Assembly (NCBI GenBank): GCA_963805705.1
Contig: CAWDVH010000001.1
Coordinates: 2,418,001 to 2,482,000, forward strand
Source of the DNA: CAWDVH01 sp963805705
Lineage (GTDB): Bacteria > Actinomycetota > Actinomycetes > Streptosporangiales > Streptosporangiaceae
DNA: 64,000 nucleotides
Direction of reading: 5' to 3'
Both the position numbers and the translations under genes were made by a program. How positions within the stretch are numbered: position 1 is the stretch's first letter; each line of letters opens with the position of its first letter. Below are positions 43,356 to 51,237 of the stretch, piece after piece. The notes under the pieces are model-generated. The model searched no databases. It had not been told where the DNA came from and was given only the letters and a program-made list of their open reading frames with translations.

Positions 43356-44294
43356 GTGCGCGAGCCGCCGTCCTGCGCCGAGGAGGTCGTCGACCTGCGG
43401 ACGACGACCGAGCAGTTCCAGGGCCGCGAGTGGGAGCTGGTCACCGGCCGGGTCGTGCTGCACGCCCTGGCCCCGGACCGGCAGGCCCCGGACGGGCTGG
43501 CCCCGGATCGGCTGGCCCCGGACCGGCAGGCCCCGGACCGGCCAGCACTGTGCGGCCTGTCCGCCGAGCGGCTGGCCCCCATCGAGCAGCGGTGGGAGGC
43601 CGGCTACCTGCCGCACGTTCCCCGGTGCCGGACCTGCGTGACGGCCTGGCCGTCCGGTGACCCGCCGGCTGTCCTGGCCCAGGGGCCCGGCGGCCAGGAC
43701 CCGCCCGCCCCGGAAATTCCGGCGGCCGGCGTGGACGTCCGGACGGTGCACGGCACGGACAGCGAGCTGGCCGGCGCGGCTGCGCTGCGCGGCGTCCTGG
43801 CCCAGCATGATCTGCGGCGCTGGATGTTCACGGACCTGGCCAGGGTCGACGAGCAGATCCGCGGCGGCTTCAGCCACCCGCTGACGATCAGCCCCGCCCT
43901 GCTGCTGCGCCGCCCGGCCACCGCCCTGACCACCTTCCTGCACGAGCAGCTGCACTGGACCGAGGGCCCCGGCATCGACAACGCGACGACCGAGGCCAGA
44001 GCACGCTGGCCGGATCCGCCGCCGCCCCCGGCTGGCGGCCACGACGCCGAGTCCACCTGGCTGCACATGACGGTCTGCGCGCTGGAGTACCAGAGCCTGA
44101 GCGAGCTGCTCGGGCGCTCCGCCGCGGCCGGTGAGCTGAGCCAGCAGAAGCACTATGCCTGGATCTACGGCCAGATTCTCGACGATCCCGGCTGGTTCTC
44201 CGGATTCCTGCACCGGCACGGCCTCGGCGTCCCCGAGGACCCCCCCGTTCCGCGCCGCTATTTCGGCGAGGAATGGTGGACGGGCCTGGTGTAA
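43356..44294 (+). CDS. Hypothetical protein with an HExxH motif downstream of ffh
   Basis: 312 aa from GTG 43356, 4 bases after the ffh stop. A repetitive APDRQAPDGLAPDRL stretch at about 37-60 is followed by CRTCV, and by TTFLHEQLHWTEG near residue 195: a zincin-type HExxH followed some 40 residues later by CALEYQSLSELLG, whose Glu could be the third ligand. The rest is Trp- and His-rich (YAWIYGQILDDPGWF). No signal peptide. A cytosolic metallopeptidase-like fold is possible; activity and substrate are unknown. Confidence 0.72.
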   Translation: MREPPSCAEEVVDLRTTTEQFQGREWELVTGRVVLHALAPDRQAPDGLAPDRLAPDRQAPDRPALCGLSAERLAPIEQRWEAGYLPHVPRCRTCVTAWPSGDPPAVLAQGPGGQDPPAPEIPAAGVDVRTVHGTDSELAGAAALRGVLAQHDLRRWMFTDLARVDEQIRGGFSHPLTISPALLLRRPATALTTFLHEQLHWTEGPGIDNATTEARARWPDPPPPPAGGHDAESTWLHMTVCALEYQSLSELLGRSAAAGELSQQKHYAWIYGQILDDPGWFSGFLHRHGLGVPEDPPVPRRYFGEEWWTGLV

Positions 44295-44394
44295 TGGGCG
44301 GTCATAACTGCTGCTCCCGGCCACGTCCTGATGGCGCCGCGGGCCGCTGATTACGCTCAGACCGGCAGCGTCTGGCAGACTGTGACCTCACGCC

Positions 44395-44423
44395 TTGACG
44401 TCGTACCTGTTACGACGTCTACT
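44395..44423 (+). promoter_or_regulatory. Candidate rpsP promoter with embedded 9-5-9 palindrome
   Basis: TTGACG (44395-44400), 17-base spacer, TCTACT (44418-44423). A perfect inverted repeat GACGTCGTA-N5-TACGACGTC (44397-44419) spans from -35 to -10, so a bound protein would block the promoter. Confidence 0.5.
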
Positions 44424-44428
44424 ACCAT

Positions 44429-44464
44429 CGGCTTCGCGAGCCCCTCTCGAACTCGCGGAAGCCG
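44429..44464 (+). promoter_or_regulatory. Leader hairpin upstream of rpsP
   Basis: CGGCTTCGCGAG-N11-CTCGCGGAAGCCG folds into a 12-bp stem with one bulged base, just downstream of the presumed transcription start and 80 bases before the S16 start. Could be a ribosomal protein or attenuation signal. Confidence 0.45.
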
Positions 44465-44546
44465 CACCCATCTGGGCAGCACCGGCCGGTCCCCACCCGG
44501 TACGCGCGTTGCTCAACACCGAATCTGCTGGGAGAAGACCACACCC

Positions 44547-45569
44547 GTGGCTGTCAAGATCAAGCTGAAGCGCCTGGGCAAGATCCGCGCGCCGTACTAC
44601 CGGATTGTCGTCGCCGACGCCCGCACCAAGCGGGATGGCCGCGCGATCGAGGAGATCGGCAAATACCACCCGAAGGCCGAGCCCTCGTTCATTGAGGTCA
44701 ACTCGGAGCGGGCACAGCACTGGCTGTCCGTCGGCGCGCAGCCGACCGACCCGGTCCGCAAGATCCTGGAGATCACCGGCGACTGGCAGAAGTTCAAGGG
44801 CCTGCCAGGAGCCGAGGGGACGCTGCGGATGGCGGCTCCGAAGGAGGACAGGAAGGAAATTTTCGCGGCCGCGGCCAAGGAGTCGCTGGGCGACGTTACG
44901 TCAGCGCCGAAGGGGAAGGCCAGGGCCAAGTCCGCCGACGCCAAGACTGCCGACGCCAAGACTGCGGACGCCAAGTCGGGCGACGCCAAGGCAGCGGACG
45001 CCAAGTCGGGCGACGCTGCTGGGGGCAAGGCCAAGCCGGCGGATGCCAAGTCGGCGGATGCCAAGTCGGGCGACGCTGCTGCGGGTAAGGCCAAGCCGGC
45101 GGATGCCAAGTCGGCGGACGCCAAGGCAGCGGACGCCAAGTCGGGCGACGCTGCTGCGGGTAAGGCCAAGCCGGCGGATGCCAAGGCAGCGGACGCCAAG
45201 TCGGGCGACGCTGCTGGGGGCAAGGCCAAGCCTGCGGATGCCAAGTCGGGCGACGCTGCTGCGGCCAAGCCTGCGGCCAAGGAAAGCCCGGCGGCCAAGC
45301 CCGCCAGCCCGGCGAAGGCCGCGGCAGCCGCAAACGAGGCGAAGACCTCCGACAAGCCGGCCAAGCCCGCGGACAAGGCACCGAAGGACGCCGACGCCCC
45401 GGCGGCAGCCGAGCCGAAGGCAGCCGTTGCTGCTGAGACCGCGCCCGCTGAGGCCGCACCCGCTGAGACCGCACCTGCGGAGACCGTGCCTGCTGAGACC
45501 GCGCCCGAGGCTTCCGTAGCGGAGGATGCGCCTGCTGACGCCGCCGCGGCGGCGTCCAGCGGAGGCTGA
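44547..45569 (+). CDS. rpsP: 30S ribosomal protein S16 with a very long xADAK repeat tail
   Basis: 340 aa from GTG 44547 (GGGAGAAG upstream). Residues 1-80 are ordinary S16 (AVKIKLKRLGKIRAPYYRI, DGRAIEEIGKYHP, GAQPTDPV). S16 is usually 80-160 aa; here some 210 further residues form a Lys/Asp/Ala array of xADAK pentads and SGDAAxGKAKPADAK units, then Pro/Ala/Glu blocks. The tail is in frame and intact, charged and likely disordered. First gene of rpsP-KH-rimM-trmD. Confidence 0.95.
   Translation: MAVKIKLKRLGKIRAPYYRIVVADARTKRDGRAIEEIGKYHPKAEPSFIEVNSERAQHWLSVGAQPTDPVRKILEITGDWQKFKGLPGAEGTLRMAAPKEDRKEIFAAAAKESLGDVTSAPKGKARAKSADAKTADAKTADAKSGDAKAADAKSGDAAGGKAKPADAKSADAKSGDAAAGKAKPADAKSADAKAADAKSGDAAAGKAKPADAKAADAKSGDAAGGKAKPADAKSGDAAAAKPAAKESPAAKPASPAKAAAAANEAKTSDKPAKPADKAPKDADAPAAAEPKAAVAAETAPAEAAPAETAPAETVPAETAPEASVAEDAPADAAAAASSGG
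44931..45270. repeat. 15-bp based tandem repeats in the rpsP tail
   Basis: Pentad-coding units of the type GCCAAGTCGGCGGAC, grouped into larger 45-75 base units containing GGCGACGCTGCT. Copies are nearly identical, indicating recent slippage or recombination. Confidence 0.85.
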
Positions 45570-45570
45570 C

Positions 45571-45813
45571 GTGCTCGAAGAGGCCCTGGAGCACCTGGTC
45601 AAGGGCATCGTCGAGTACCCGGATGATGTCCAGGTCGGTAGTCGCGGGCTGCGCCGGGGCCGGGTTCTCGAGGTGCGCGTGCATCCCGAGGACCTGGGGA
45701 AGGTCATCGGCCGGGGCGGCCGGACCGCCAAGGCACTCAGGACAGTCATCGGCTCACTGGCGGGCGACTCCTACGTCCGGGTTGACCTGCTGGACTCCGA
45801 CGAGATCCGCTAG
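45571..45813 (+). CDS. khpA: KH-domain RNA-binding protein (YlqC/KhpA family)
   Basis: 80 aa from GTG 45571 with GGAGG upstream, directly after rpsP. LEHLVKGIVEYPDDVQV and the GxxG loop in GKVIGRGGRTAKALRTVIG are typical. KhpA binds RNA, often with KhpB, and its gene lies between rpsP and rimM in most Gram-positives. Confidence 0.94.
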   Translation: MLEEALEHLVKGIVEYPDDVQVGSRGLRRGRVLEVRVHPEDLGKVIGRGGRTAKALRTVIGSLAGDSYVRVDLLDSDEIR

Positions 45814-45819
45814 CAGGGC

Positions 45820-46347
45820 ATGCAACTGGTCGTTGGCCGCGTGGGCAGGCCGCACGGGCTTCGCGGGGACGTCACCGTCGAGGTACGGACCGACGACCCT
45901 GAGCAGAGATTCGCGGCGGGCTCCGTCCTGGTGACGGAGCCCGCGGCGGCCGGCCCGCTCACGGTCTCCTCCGCCCGGTGGCACTCGGGCCGGCTGCTCA
46001 TCAGGTTCGAGGGGTACCAGGACCGGCCGGGCGCCGAGAGCCTGCGCGGCATCCTGCTGGTGGTGGATTCGGCTGAGCTGCCCGCCTCGCAGGATCCGGA
46101 GGAGTTCCGCGACCACGAGCTCATCGGGCTGGACGTGCTGACCACGGCCGGGGACCAGGTGGGCGTGGTGCGTGACGTGCTGCACCATGGCCAGGATCTC
46201 CTGGTCATCGAGGGCCGCAGCGAGCGGTCCGGCGCGGAGATCCTCGTTCCCTTCGTGGCGGCCCTGGTGCCGGAGGTCGACGTCGCCGCCGGGCGCCTGG
46301 TCATCGACCCGCCCGCCGGCCTCATCGACCCGGGTGCCGCGAGTTAG
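45820..46347 (+). CDS. rimM: 16S rRNA processing protein RimM
   Basis: 175 aa. VVGRVGRPHGLRGDVTVE at the N-terminus (RimM domain), PRC-barrel C-terminal part with DHELIGLDVLT and EILVPFVAALVPEVD. Assists 30S maturation through S19. 6 bases after the KH gene. Confidence 0.96.
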   Translation: MQLVVGRVGRPHGLRGDVTVEVRTDDPEQRFAAGSVLVTEPAAAGPLTVSSARWHSGRLLIRFEGYQDRPGAESLRGILLVVDSAELPASQDPEEFRDHELIGLDVLTTAGDQVGVVRDVLHHGQDLLVIEGRSERSGAEILVPFVAALVPEVDVAAGRLVIDPPAGLIDPGAAS

Positions 46348-46361
46348 GAGAAGGTGCCGCC

Positions 46362-47339
46362 CTGCGCATCGATATCATCACGATCTTTCCCGAGTATTTC
46401 GGCCCGCTCGGGGTCTCGCTCATCGGCAAGGCCGCGCAGCGCGGCGACATCGTGTTCGGGGTCCACGACCTGCGGGAGTGGACCCACGACGTGCATCATG
46501 CGGTGGACGACGCGCCCTTCGGCGGCGGTCCGGGAATGGTGATGAAGCCGGAGCCGTGGGGCGCGGCGCTGGACGAGGTGACCAGGGGCAGGCCTGCGGC
46601 ACTCCTGATCGTGCCGACTCCGGCGGGGATCCCGTTCACGCAGGCCATGGCGGCGCGGTACGCCGCCGAGCCGCACCTGATATTCGCCTGCGGCCGGTAT
46701 GAGGGCATCGACGCGCGCGTCGTCGAGGACGCGCGCTCGAGGATGGCCGTCGAGGAGGTGAGCATCGGCGACTACGTGCTGGCCGGCGGGGAACCCGCCG
46801 TGCTGGTGATGACCGAGGCGATCTGCAGGCTGCTGCCGGGTGTCATCGGCAACGCGGAGTCCGCGCCCGACGACTCGTTCGGCGCGGGGTCAGGGCCGAT
46901 GGCCGGTCTCGTCGAGGGCCCGGCATACACGCGCCCGAGAGTCTGGCGCGACCGCGAGGTCCCTGCCGTCCTGCTGTCGGGGGATCACGCGGCCATCGCC
47001 AGATGGCGCCGTGACGGTGCCCTGCGCAGGACCGCCCAGAATCGTCCCGACCTGGTGGCCCGGCTGGTCTCGCGACCGGGCCCAGGGCCAGCCGGGGCGG
47101 CGCAGGCTGCGCGCCCGGCGGAGGCCGCTTCGACCGCAAACGCTGGTCCGGCGGAGGCCGCTTCGACCGCAAACGCCGGTCCGGCGGAGGCCGCTTCGAC
47201 CGCAAACGCCGGTCCGGCGGAGGCTGCGCAGGCCGCAGGCGCCTCGGCCGGCCAGCAGGCCACCGGGCTGGATGCCCGCGATCGGCGGGTGCTGTCTGAG
47301 GCCGGTTTTCCGCTTGGCGGCGAAGATGTGGCACACTGA
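46362..47339 (+). CDS. trmD: tRNA (guanine(37)-N1)-methyltransferase from a CTG start, with 11-aa repeats
   Basis: 325 aa. The first codon read here, CTG 46362, is followed by RIDIITIFPEYF, the exact family N-terminus; AGGAGAAGG lies 8 bases upstream. There is no in-frame ATG, GTG or TTG before ATG 46452, which would remove 30 conserved residues. SPOUT-knot motifs: FGGGPGMVMKPEP, CGRYEGIDARV, SIGDYVLAGGEPA. After the normal end (~250 aa) come three exact-length AEAASTANAGP repeats. Makes m1G37 in tRNA. Confidence 0.95.
   Translation: MRIDIITIFPEYFGPLGVSLIGKAAQRGDIVFGVHDLREWTHDVHHAVDDAPFGGGPGMVMKPEPWGAALDEVTRGRPAALLIVPTPAGIPFTQAMAARYAAEPHLIFACGRYEGIDARVVEDARSRMAVEEVSIGDYVLAGGEPAVLVMTEAICRLLPGVIGNAESAPDDSFGAGSGPMAGLVEGPAYTRPRVWRDREVPAVLLSGDHAAIARWRRDGALRRTAQNRPDLVARLVSRPGPGPAGAAQAARPAEAASTANAGPAEAASTANAGPAEAASTANAGPAEAAQAAGASAGQQATGLDARDRRVLSEAGFPLGGEDVAH
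47118..47216. repeat. Three 33-bp direct repeats in the trmD tail
   Basis: Units at 47118-47150, 47151-47183 and 47184-47216 differ at one base as far as I can see; a partial fourth unit follows. Confidence 0.9.
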
Positions 47340-47343
47340 AAGC

Positions 47344-47374
47344 CGCCCCGCCGCAGGATGACTCCGCCGGGGCG
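47344..47374 (+). terminator. Weak hairpin between trmD and rplS
   Basis: CGCCCCG-N17-CGGGGCG just after the trmD stop; 7-bp stem, no U-tract. Terminator or L19 leader element. Confidence 0.3.
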
Positions 47375-47457
47375 CGGCCAGAGCATGGCTCCGGCCAGAA
47401 CAGACCACTTAACGCGTTCGCAGGCGTGCGCGTGATGACCATTGAGGAACCGCAGCG

Positions 47458-47817
47458 ATGCACACCGCGATTGCCGAGCTGGAACAGGCACAGATCCGAT
47501 CCGACATCCCGGCCTTCCGGCCGGGTGACACCCTGAAAGTGCACGTCCGGGTCGTGGAGGGCGCACGCTCCAGGATCCAGCTCTTTCAGGGCATAGTCAT
47601 CCGCCGTCAGGGCGGCGGGGCGCGTGAGACCTTTACTGTGCGCAAGATCAGTTACGGCGTAGGTGTCGAGCGGACCTTTCCCGTGCACACGCCCGCGATC
47701 GACAAGATCGAGGTCGTGACGCGGGGCCGTGTGCGCCGGGCCAAGCTGTACTACCTTCGCTCGCTTCGCGGCAAGGCAGCCAGGATCAGGGAACGCCGGG
47801 ACTTGTCAGCCCGCTAG
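47458..47817 (+). CDS. rplS: 50S ribosomal protein L19
   Basis: 119 aa. FRPGDTLKVHVRVVEGARSRIQLFQGIVI and ETFTVRKISYGVGVERTFPVH are the family core; ends in LYYLRSLRGKAARIRE. 118 bases after trmD, before the signal peptidase pair. Confidence 0.98.
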   Translation: MHTAIAELEQAQIRSDIPAFRPGDTLKVHVRVVEGARSRIQLFQGIVIRRQGGGARETFTVRKISYGVGVERTFPVHTPAIDKIEVVTRGRVRRAKLYYLRSLRGKAARIRERRDLSAR

Positions 47818-47935
47818 CGGAATCCGTATCGCTGCCGTGCCCGGCCGGCCAGGACGTGCACGGGCCTGGTCCTGGGCTCGGGGCGGCCCGCGAGCGCGGC
47901 GGCCTGATGGCGTGACCGCCCTCGGCGGCTTGCGC

Positions 47936-47941
47936 CAGGCT
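47936..47941 (+). promoter_or_regulatory. Candidate -10 of lepB copy 1
   Basis: CAGGCT ends 8 bases before ATG 47950; copy 2 has TAGGCT at the same distance, so the element was duplicated with the gene. Confidence 0.35.
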
Positions 47942-47949
47942 TCATCCCG

Positions 47950-49116
47950 ATGACGAGTGATGACCGGCAGATGCGCGATCGTGCCGTGACCGAGAGGGGC
48001 ACCGTGGCGCAGGATCTGTCTGGCTCGGGTGATCCGGTGGGTGGTGCGGGTGATCCGGCTGGTGCGGGGGCGGTGGCCGGGGATGCGGGTGCCGCGGGCG
48101 GGGCGGATGACGGGGCGGATGGCGGGGCGGGGGAGAAGCGGCGGTCGTTCTGGCGTGAGCTGCCGGTGCTGGTGGTGGTGGCGCTGGTGATCGCGCTGGT
48201 GATCAAGACGTTTGTGGTGCAGGCGTTTTTCATTCCGTCGTCGTCGATGGAGAACACGCTGAAGATCGGCGACAAGGTCCTGGTGAACAAGCTGGTCTAT
48301 CACTTCCGCAAGATCGAGCCGGGCGATGTGGTGGTGTTTGACGGGGCGGGGTCGTGGGATCCGGTGCCGGTGCCGGCGCGGGCGAGCTCGGATCCGGTGG
48401 TGCGGCTGTATGACGTGACGCTGCGGCCGTTGCTGCATTCGATCTCGGGGCTGTTCGGGACGGTGCCGGGGCAGACTGATTACATCAAGCGGGTGATCGG
48501 GGTGCCTGGTGACACGGTGGCGTGCTGTACGCCGGCCGGCCTGGTGACGGTGAACGGGGTGGCGCTGCACGAGAAGTCCTACCTCTACCCAGGCAACGCT
48601 CCCGGCGGCGTGCCGCAGGGATATCCCGCGCACTTCCGCATGACCGTGCCGCCGGGGCGGCTGTGGGTGATGGGCGATCACCGGGGCGTGTCGGATGACT
48701 CGCGGCTGCGCCGCGGGGATCCTGGTGGCGGGACGATCCCGGAGAACATGGTGATCGGGCGGGCGTTCCTGATTGTGTGGCCGCCCGGCCGGTTCCGGGT
48801 GCTGCCGATTCCGTCGACGTTCATGCGGCCGGGCGTGAGCCAGGCTGCGGCGGCCGGTGCCCGGACAGCGGCCCGGGCCGGGTCGGTGCCGTCGGCCGGG
48901 GTGGCGGTTCCTGCGGTCTCGGCGGTCTCGGCGGGCCAGGCGGTCTCCGCGGCGGGGGTGCCGGTAGCTCCGTCGCCGCCGTACCTGCCGCTGGCGGCGG
49001 GCTTGGCCGGGGCGGTCCCGGTCACCTGGCTGCGGCGCAGGCACCGCCTGCGGCCCGGCCGCCGGCCCGCTCAGAACCGGCCAGGAACGAAGGCGGACGT
49101 TGACGTATCGCACTAG
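47950..49116 (+). CDS. lepB: Signal peptidase I, copy 1 (divergent GDHR box)
   Basis: 388 aa. Ala/Gly/Asp-rich N-terminus, membrane helix (LPVLVVVALVIALVIKTFVV), catalytic Ser in FIPSSSMENTL, catalytic Lys in DYIKRVIGVPGDTV, then box E read as GDHRGVSDDSR instead of the normal GDNRxxSxDSR, and a C-terminal helix with a basic tail. Cleaves Sec/Tat signal peptides outside the membrane. First of two tandem copies after rplS, like the sipWXYZ cluster of Streptomyces. Confidence 0.95.
   Translation: MTSDDRQMRDRAVTERGTVAQDLSGSGDPVGGAGDPAGAGAVAGDAGAAGGADDGADGGAGEKRRSFWRELPVLVVVALVIALVIKTFVVQAFFIPSSSMENTLKIGDKVLVNKLVYHFRKIEPGDVVVFDGAGSWDPVPVPARASSDPVVRLYDVTLRPLLHSISGLFGTVPGQTDYIKRVIGVPGDTVACCTPAGLVTVNGVALHEKSYLYPGNAPGGVPQGYPAHFRMTVPPGRLWVMGDHRGVSDDSRLRRGDPGGGTIPENMVIGRAFLIVWPPGRFRVLPIPSTFMRPGVSQAAAAGARTAARAGSVPSAGVAVPAVSAVSAGQAVSAAGVPVAPSPPYLPLAAGLAGAVPVTWLRRRHRLRPGRRPAQNRPGTKADVDVSH
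48004..49061 (+). repeat. Direct repeat, copy 1 (lepB duplication)
   Basis: Repeats at 49428-50422. From 48004 to 48593 I find one mismatch and no gaps (constant offset 1424). The segment 48594-48720 diverges, then identity resumes; the Ala/Val-rich linker differs in length. Confidence 0.9.
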
Positions 49117-49194
49117 CGAGCCTGCTGGGGCCTGGTATCACCGGGGCTTGCCCAGCTCACAAGGTGCTGCCGCCGATTCGGGCTGCGGCCGCGC

Positions 49195-49200
49195 TAGGCT
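49195..49200 (+). promoter_or_regulatory. Candidate -10 (TAGGCT) of lepB copy 2
   Basis: TAGGCT ends 8 bases before ATG 49209; matches the element before copy 1. Confidence 0.4.
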
Positions 49201-49208
49201 CGATCCCG

Positions 49209-50447
49209 ATGATGAGCGATGACCAGGGCATGCGTGATCGTGCCCCCAGCGAGGCCGGCGGCCCGCCCGGCAGCGCCGGCCATGTGGGCAATGTGGGCAA
49301 TGCGTCAGACGGTGCTGCCAGTCCGGCCGACGGCGCGGCCGGGCCGCCAGGCGGTCCTGGCGCCGGCGCAACGGCGCTGACCGGCCCGCCGCCCGCGGCC
49401 CGCGCTTCCGGCCAGGGCAGCGACGCTGTGGCGCAGGATCTGTCTGGCTCGGGTGATCCGGTGGGTGGTGCGGGTGATCCGGCTGGTGCGGGGGCGGTGG
49501 CCGGGGATGCGGGTGCCGCGGGCGGGGCGGATGACGGGGCGGATGGCGGGGCGGGGGAGAAGCGGCGGTCGTTCTGGCGTGAGCTGCCGGTGCTGGTGGT
49601 GGTGGCGCTGGTGATCGCGCTGGTGATCAAGACGTTTGTGGTGCAGGCGTTTTTCATTCCGTCGTCGTCGATGGAGAACACGCTGAAGATCGGCGACAAG
49701 GTCCTGGTGAACAAGCTGGTCTATCACTTCCGCAAGATCGAGCCGGGCGATGTGGTGGTGTTTGACGGGGCCGGGTCGTGGGATCCGGTGCCGGTGCCGG
49801 CGCGGGCGAGCTCGGATCCGGTGGTGCGGCTGTATGACGTGACGCTGCGGCCGTTGCTGCATTCGATCTCGGGGCTGTTCGGGACGGTGCCGGGGCAGAC
49901 TGATTACATCAAGCGGGTGATCGGGGTGCCTGGTGACACGGTGGCGTGCTGTACGCCGGCCGGCCTGGTGACGGTGAACGGGGTGGCGCTGCACGAGAAG
50001 TCCTACCTCTACCCAGGGGCTCAGCCCTCGCAGATTTCCTTCCGCATGATCGTGCCGCCGGGGCGGCTGTGGGTGATGGGCGACAACCGGTTCGTCTCGG
50101 ATGACTCCCGGCTGCACCGCCAGGATCCTGGTGGCGGGACGATCCCGGAGAACATGGTGATCGGGCGGGCGTTCCTGATTGTGTGGCCGCCCGGCCGGTT
50201 CCGGGTGCTGCCGATTCCGTCGACGTTCATGCGGCCGGGCGTGAGCCACGCTGCGGCGGCCGGTGCCGGGGCGGCGGTTCCGGGCCGCTCGGCGGGCCCG
50301 GCGGTCTCCGCGGCGGGGGTGCCGGTGGCTCCGTCGCCGCCGTACCTGCCGCTGGCGGCGGGCTTGGCCGGGGCGGTCCCGGTCACCTGGCTGCGGCGCA
50401 GGCACCGCCTGCGGCCCGGCCGTCGGCGACGCGCAAGGCACCGGTGA
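49209..50447 (+). CDS. lepB: Signal peptidase I, copy 2 (standard GDNR box)
   Basis: 412 aa from ATG 49209 (ATG 49212 also possible). Longer Pro/Ala/Gly N-terminus than copy 1, then the same membrane helix, FIPSSSMENTL and DYIKRVIGVPGDTV. Box E is the canonical GDNRFVSDDSR. Loop before it is shorter (YPGAQPSQISFRMIV). C-terminal helix AAGLAGAVPVTWL with Arg-rich end. rnhB starts 4 bases later. Confidence 0.95.
   Translation: MMSDDQGMRDRAPSEAGGPPGSAGHVGNVGNASDGAASPADGAAGPPGGPGAGATALTGPPPAARASGQGSDAVAQDLSGSGDPVGGAGDPAGAGAVAGDAGAAGGADDGADGGAGEKRRSFWRELPVLVVVALVIALVIKTFVVQAFFIPSSSMENTLKIGDKVLVNKLVYHFRKIEPGDVVVFDGAGSWDPVPVPARASSDPVVRLYDVTLRPLLHSISGLFGTVPGQTDYIKRVIGVPGDTVACCTPAGLVTVNGVALHEKSYLYPGAQPSQISFRMIVPPGRLWVMGDNRFVSDDSRLHRQDPGGGTIPENMVIGRAFLIVWPPGRFRVLPIPSTFMRPGVSHAAAAGAGAAVPGRSAGPAVSAAGVPVAPSPPYLPLAAGLAGAVPVTWLRRRHRLRPGRRRRARHR
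49428..50422 (+). repeat. Direct repeat, copy 2 (lepB duplication)
   Basis: Partner of 48004-49061. No transposase or terminal repeats are present, so the origin is unequal recombination rather than an insertion sequence. Confidence 0.9.
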
Positions 50448-50451
50448 CAGT

Positions 50452-51222
50452 ATGCAGGCATCAGGCCGGCGGCACCCCGGCTTCACGCCCAGGCGCGACT
50501 GCGGGCTGACTGGATATGAGCGCGTCCTGGCCCGCGCGGGGCTCTCGCCGGTAGCCGGGATTGACGAGGCGGGCCGCGGGGCCTGCGCCGGCCCGCTGGT
50601 GGTGGCCGCCGTGGCCCTTGACCAGCGGAGGATGTCGGGGATCACGGTGCTAGCCGACTCCAAAGCACTCTCGGCGCAGGCCAGGGAGACGGCGTATCAG
50701 CAGATCATCGACGCTGCCCTGGCCTGGCACGTCGTGATCATCCCGGCCGACGAGATTGACCGGCTCGGCCTGCATGTGTGCAATGTGACCGGAATGCGGC
50801 GGGCCCTGGCCGGCCTGGCCAGCCGGCCGGCCTACGTGATCACCGACGGGTTTCCCGTGCGGGGGCTGGCCGTGCCCGCCCTCGCGATGTGGAAAGGCGA
50901 TCAGGTGGCCGCCTGCGTGGCCGCGGCGTCCGTCGTGGCCAAGGTGACCAGGGACCGCATCATGAGGGACATGCACGTGACTTACCCCCGGTACGGCTTC
51001 GCCCGGCACAAGGGCTATTCCACCCCCAGCCATATGAGAGCCCTGGCTGACCATGGCCCCTGCCCGGAGCACCGGCGCTCCTTCGCCAACGTGACCGGGG
51101 TAACTCAGGGCGGCGAAGGGAGCTGGCCGGAGACGGTCCCGGATAGTCCTATGGTGGACGTCATCGGGGACCGCGCACGGCTGGCGACGGCAGGTTTCGC
51201 GGAGACAAGGCGTGGCGCCTGA
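50452..51222 (+). CDS. rnhB: Ribonuclease HII
   Basis: 256 aa from ATG 50452. GIDEAGRGACAGPL holds the first catalytic Asp/Glu (D38, E39), LADSKALSAQAR, and ASVVAKVTRDRIM with the conserved Asp; GFARHKGYSTPSH is the C-terminal family motif. Removes RNA from RNA/DNA hybrids. The actinobacterial DEAGRGACAGP variant is usual. Ends 15 bases before the DUF2469 gene. Confidence 0.95.
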   Translation: MQASGRRHPGFTPRRDCGLTGYERVLARAGLSPVAGIDEAGRGACAGPLVVAAVALDQRRMSGITVLADSKALSAQARETAYQQIIDAALAWHVVIIPADEIDRLGLHVCNVTGMRRALAGLASRPAYVITDGFPVRGLAVPALAMWKGDQVAACVAAASVVAKVTRDRIMRDMHVTYPRYGFARHKGYSTPSHMRALADHGPCPEHRRSFANVTGVTQGGEGSWPETVPDSPMVDVIGDRARLATAGFAETRRGA

Positions 51223-51237
51223 TCGGAGGGGATGAAT

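Noticed and set aside
48004..50422. Insertion sequence or composite transposon
   Set aside because: The repeats are two complete lepB genes; no transposase, terminal inverted repeats or target duplication.
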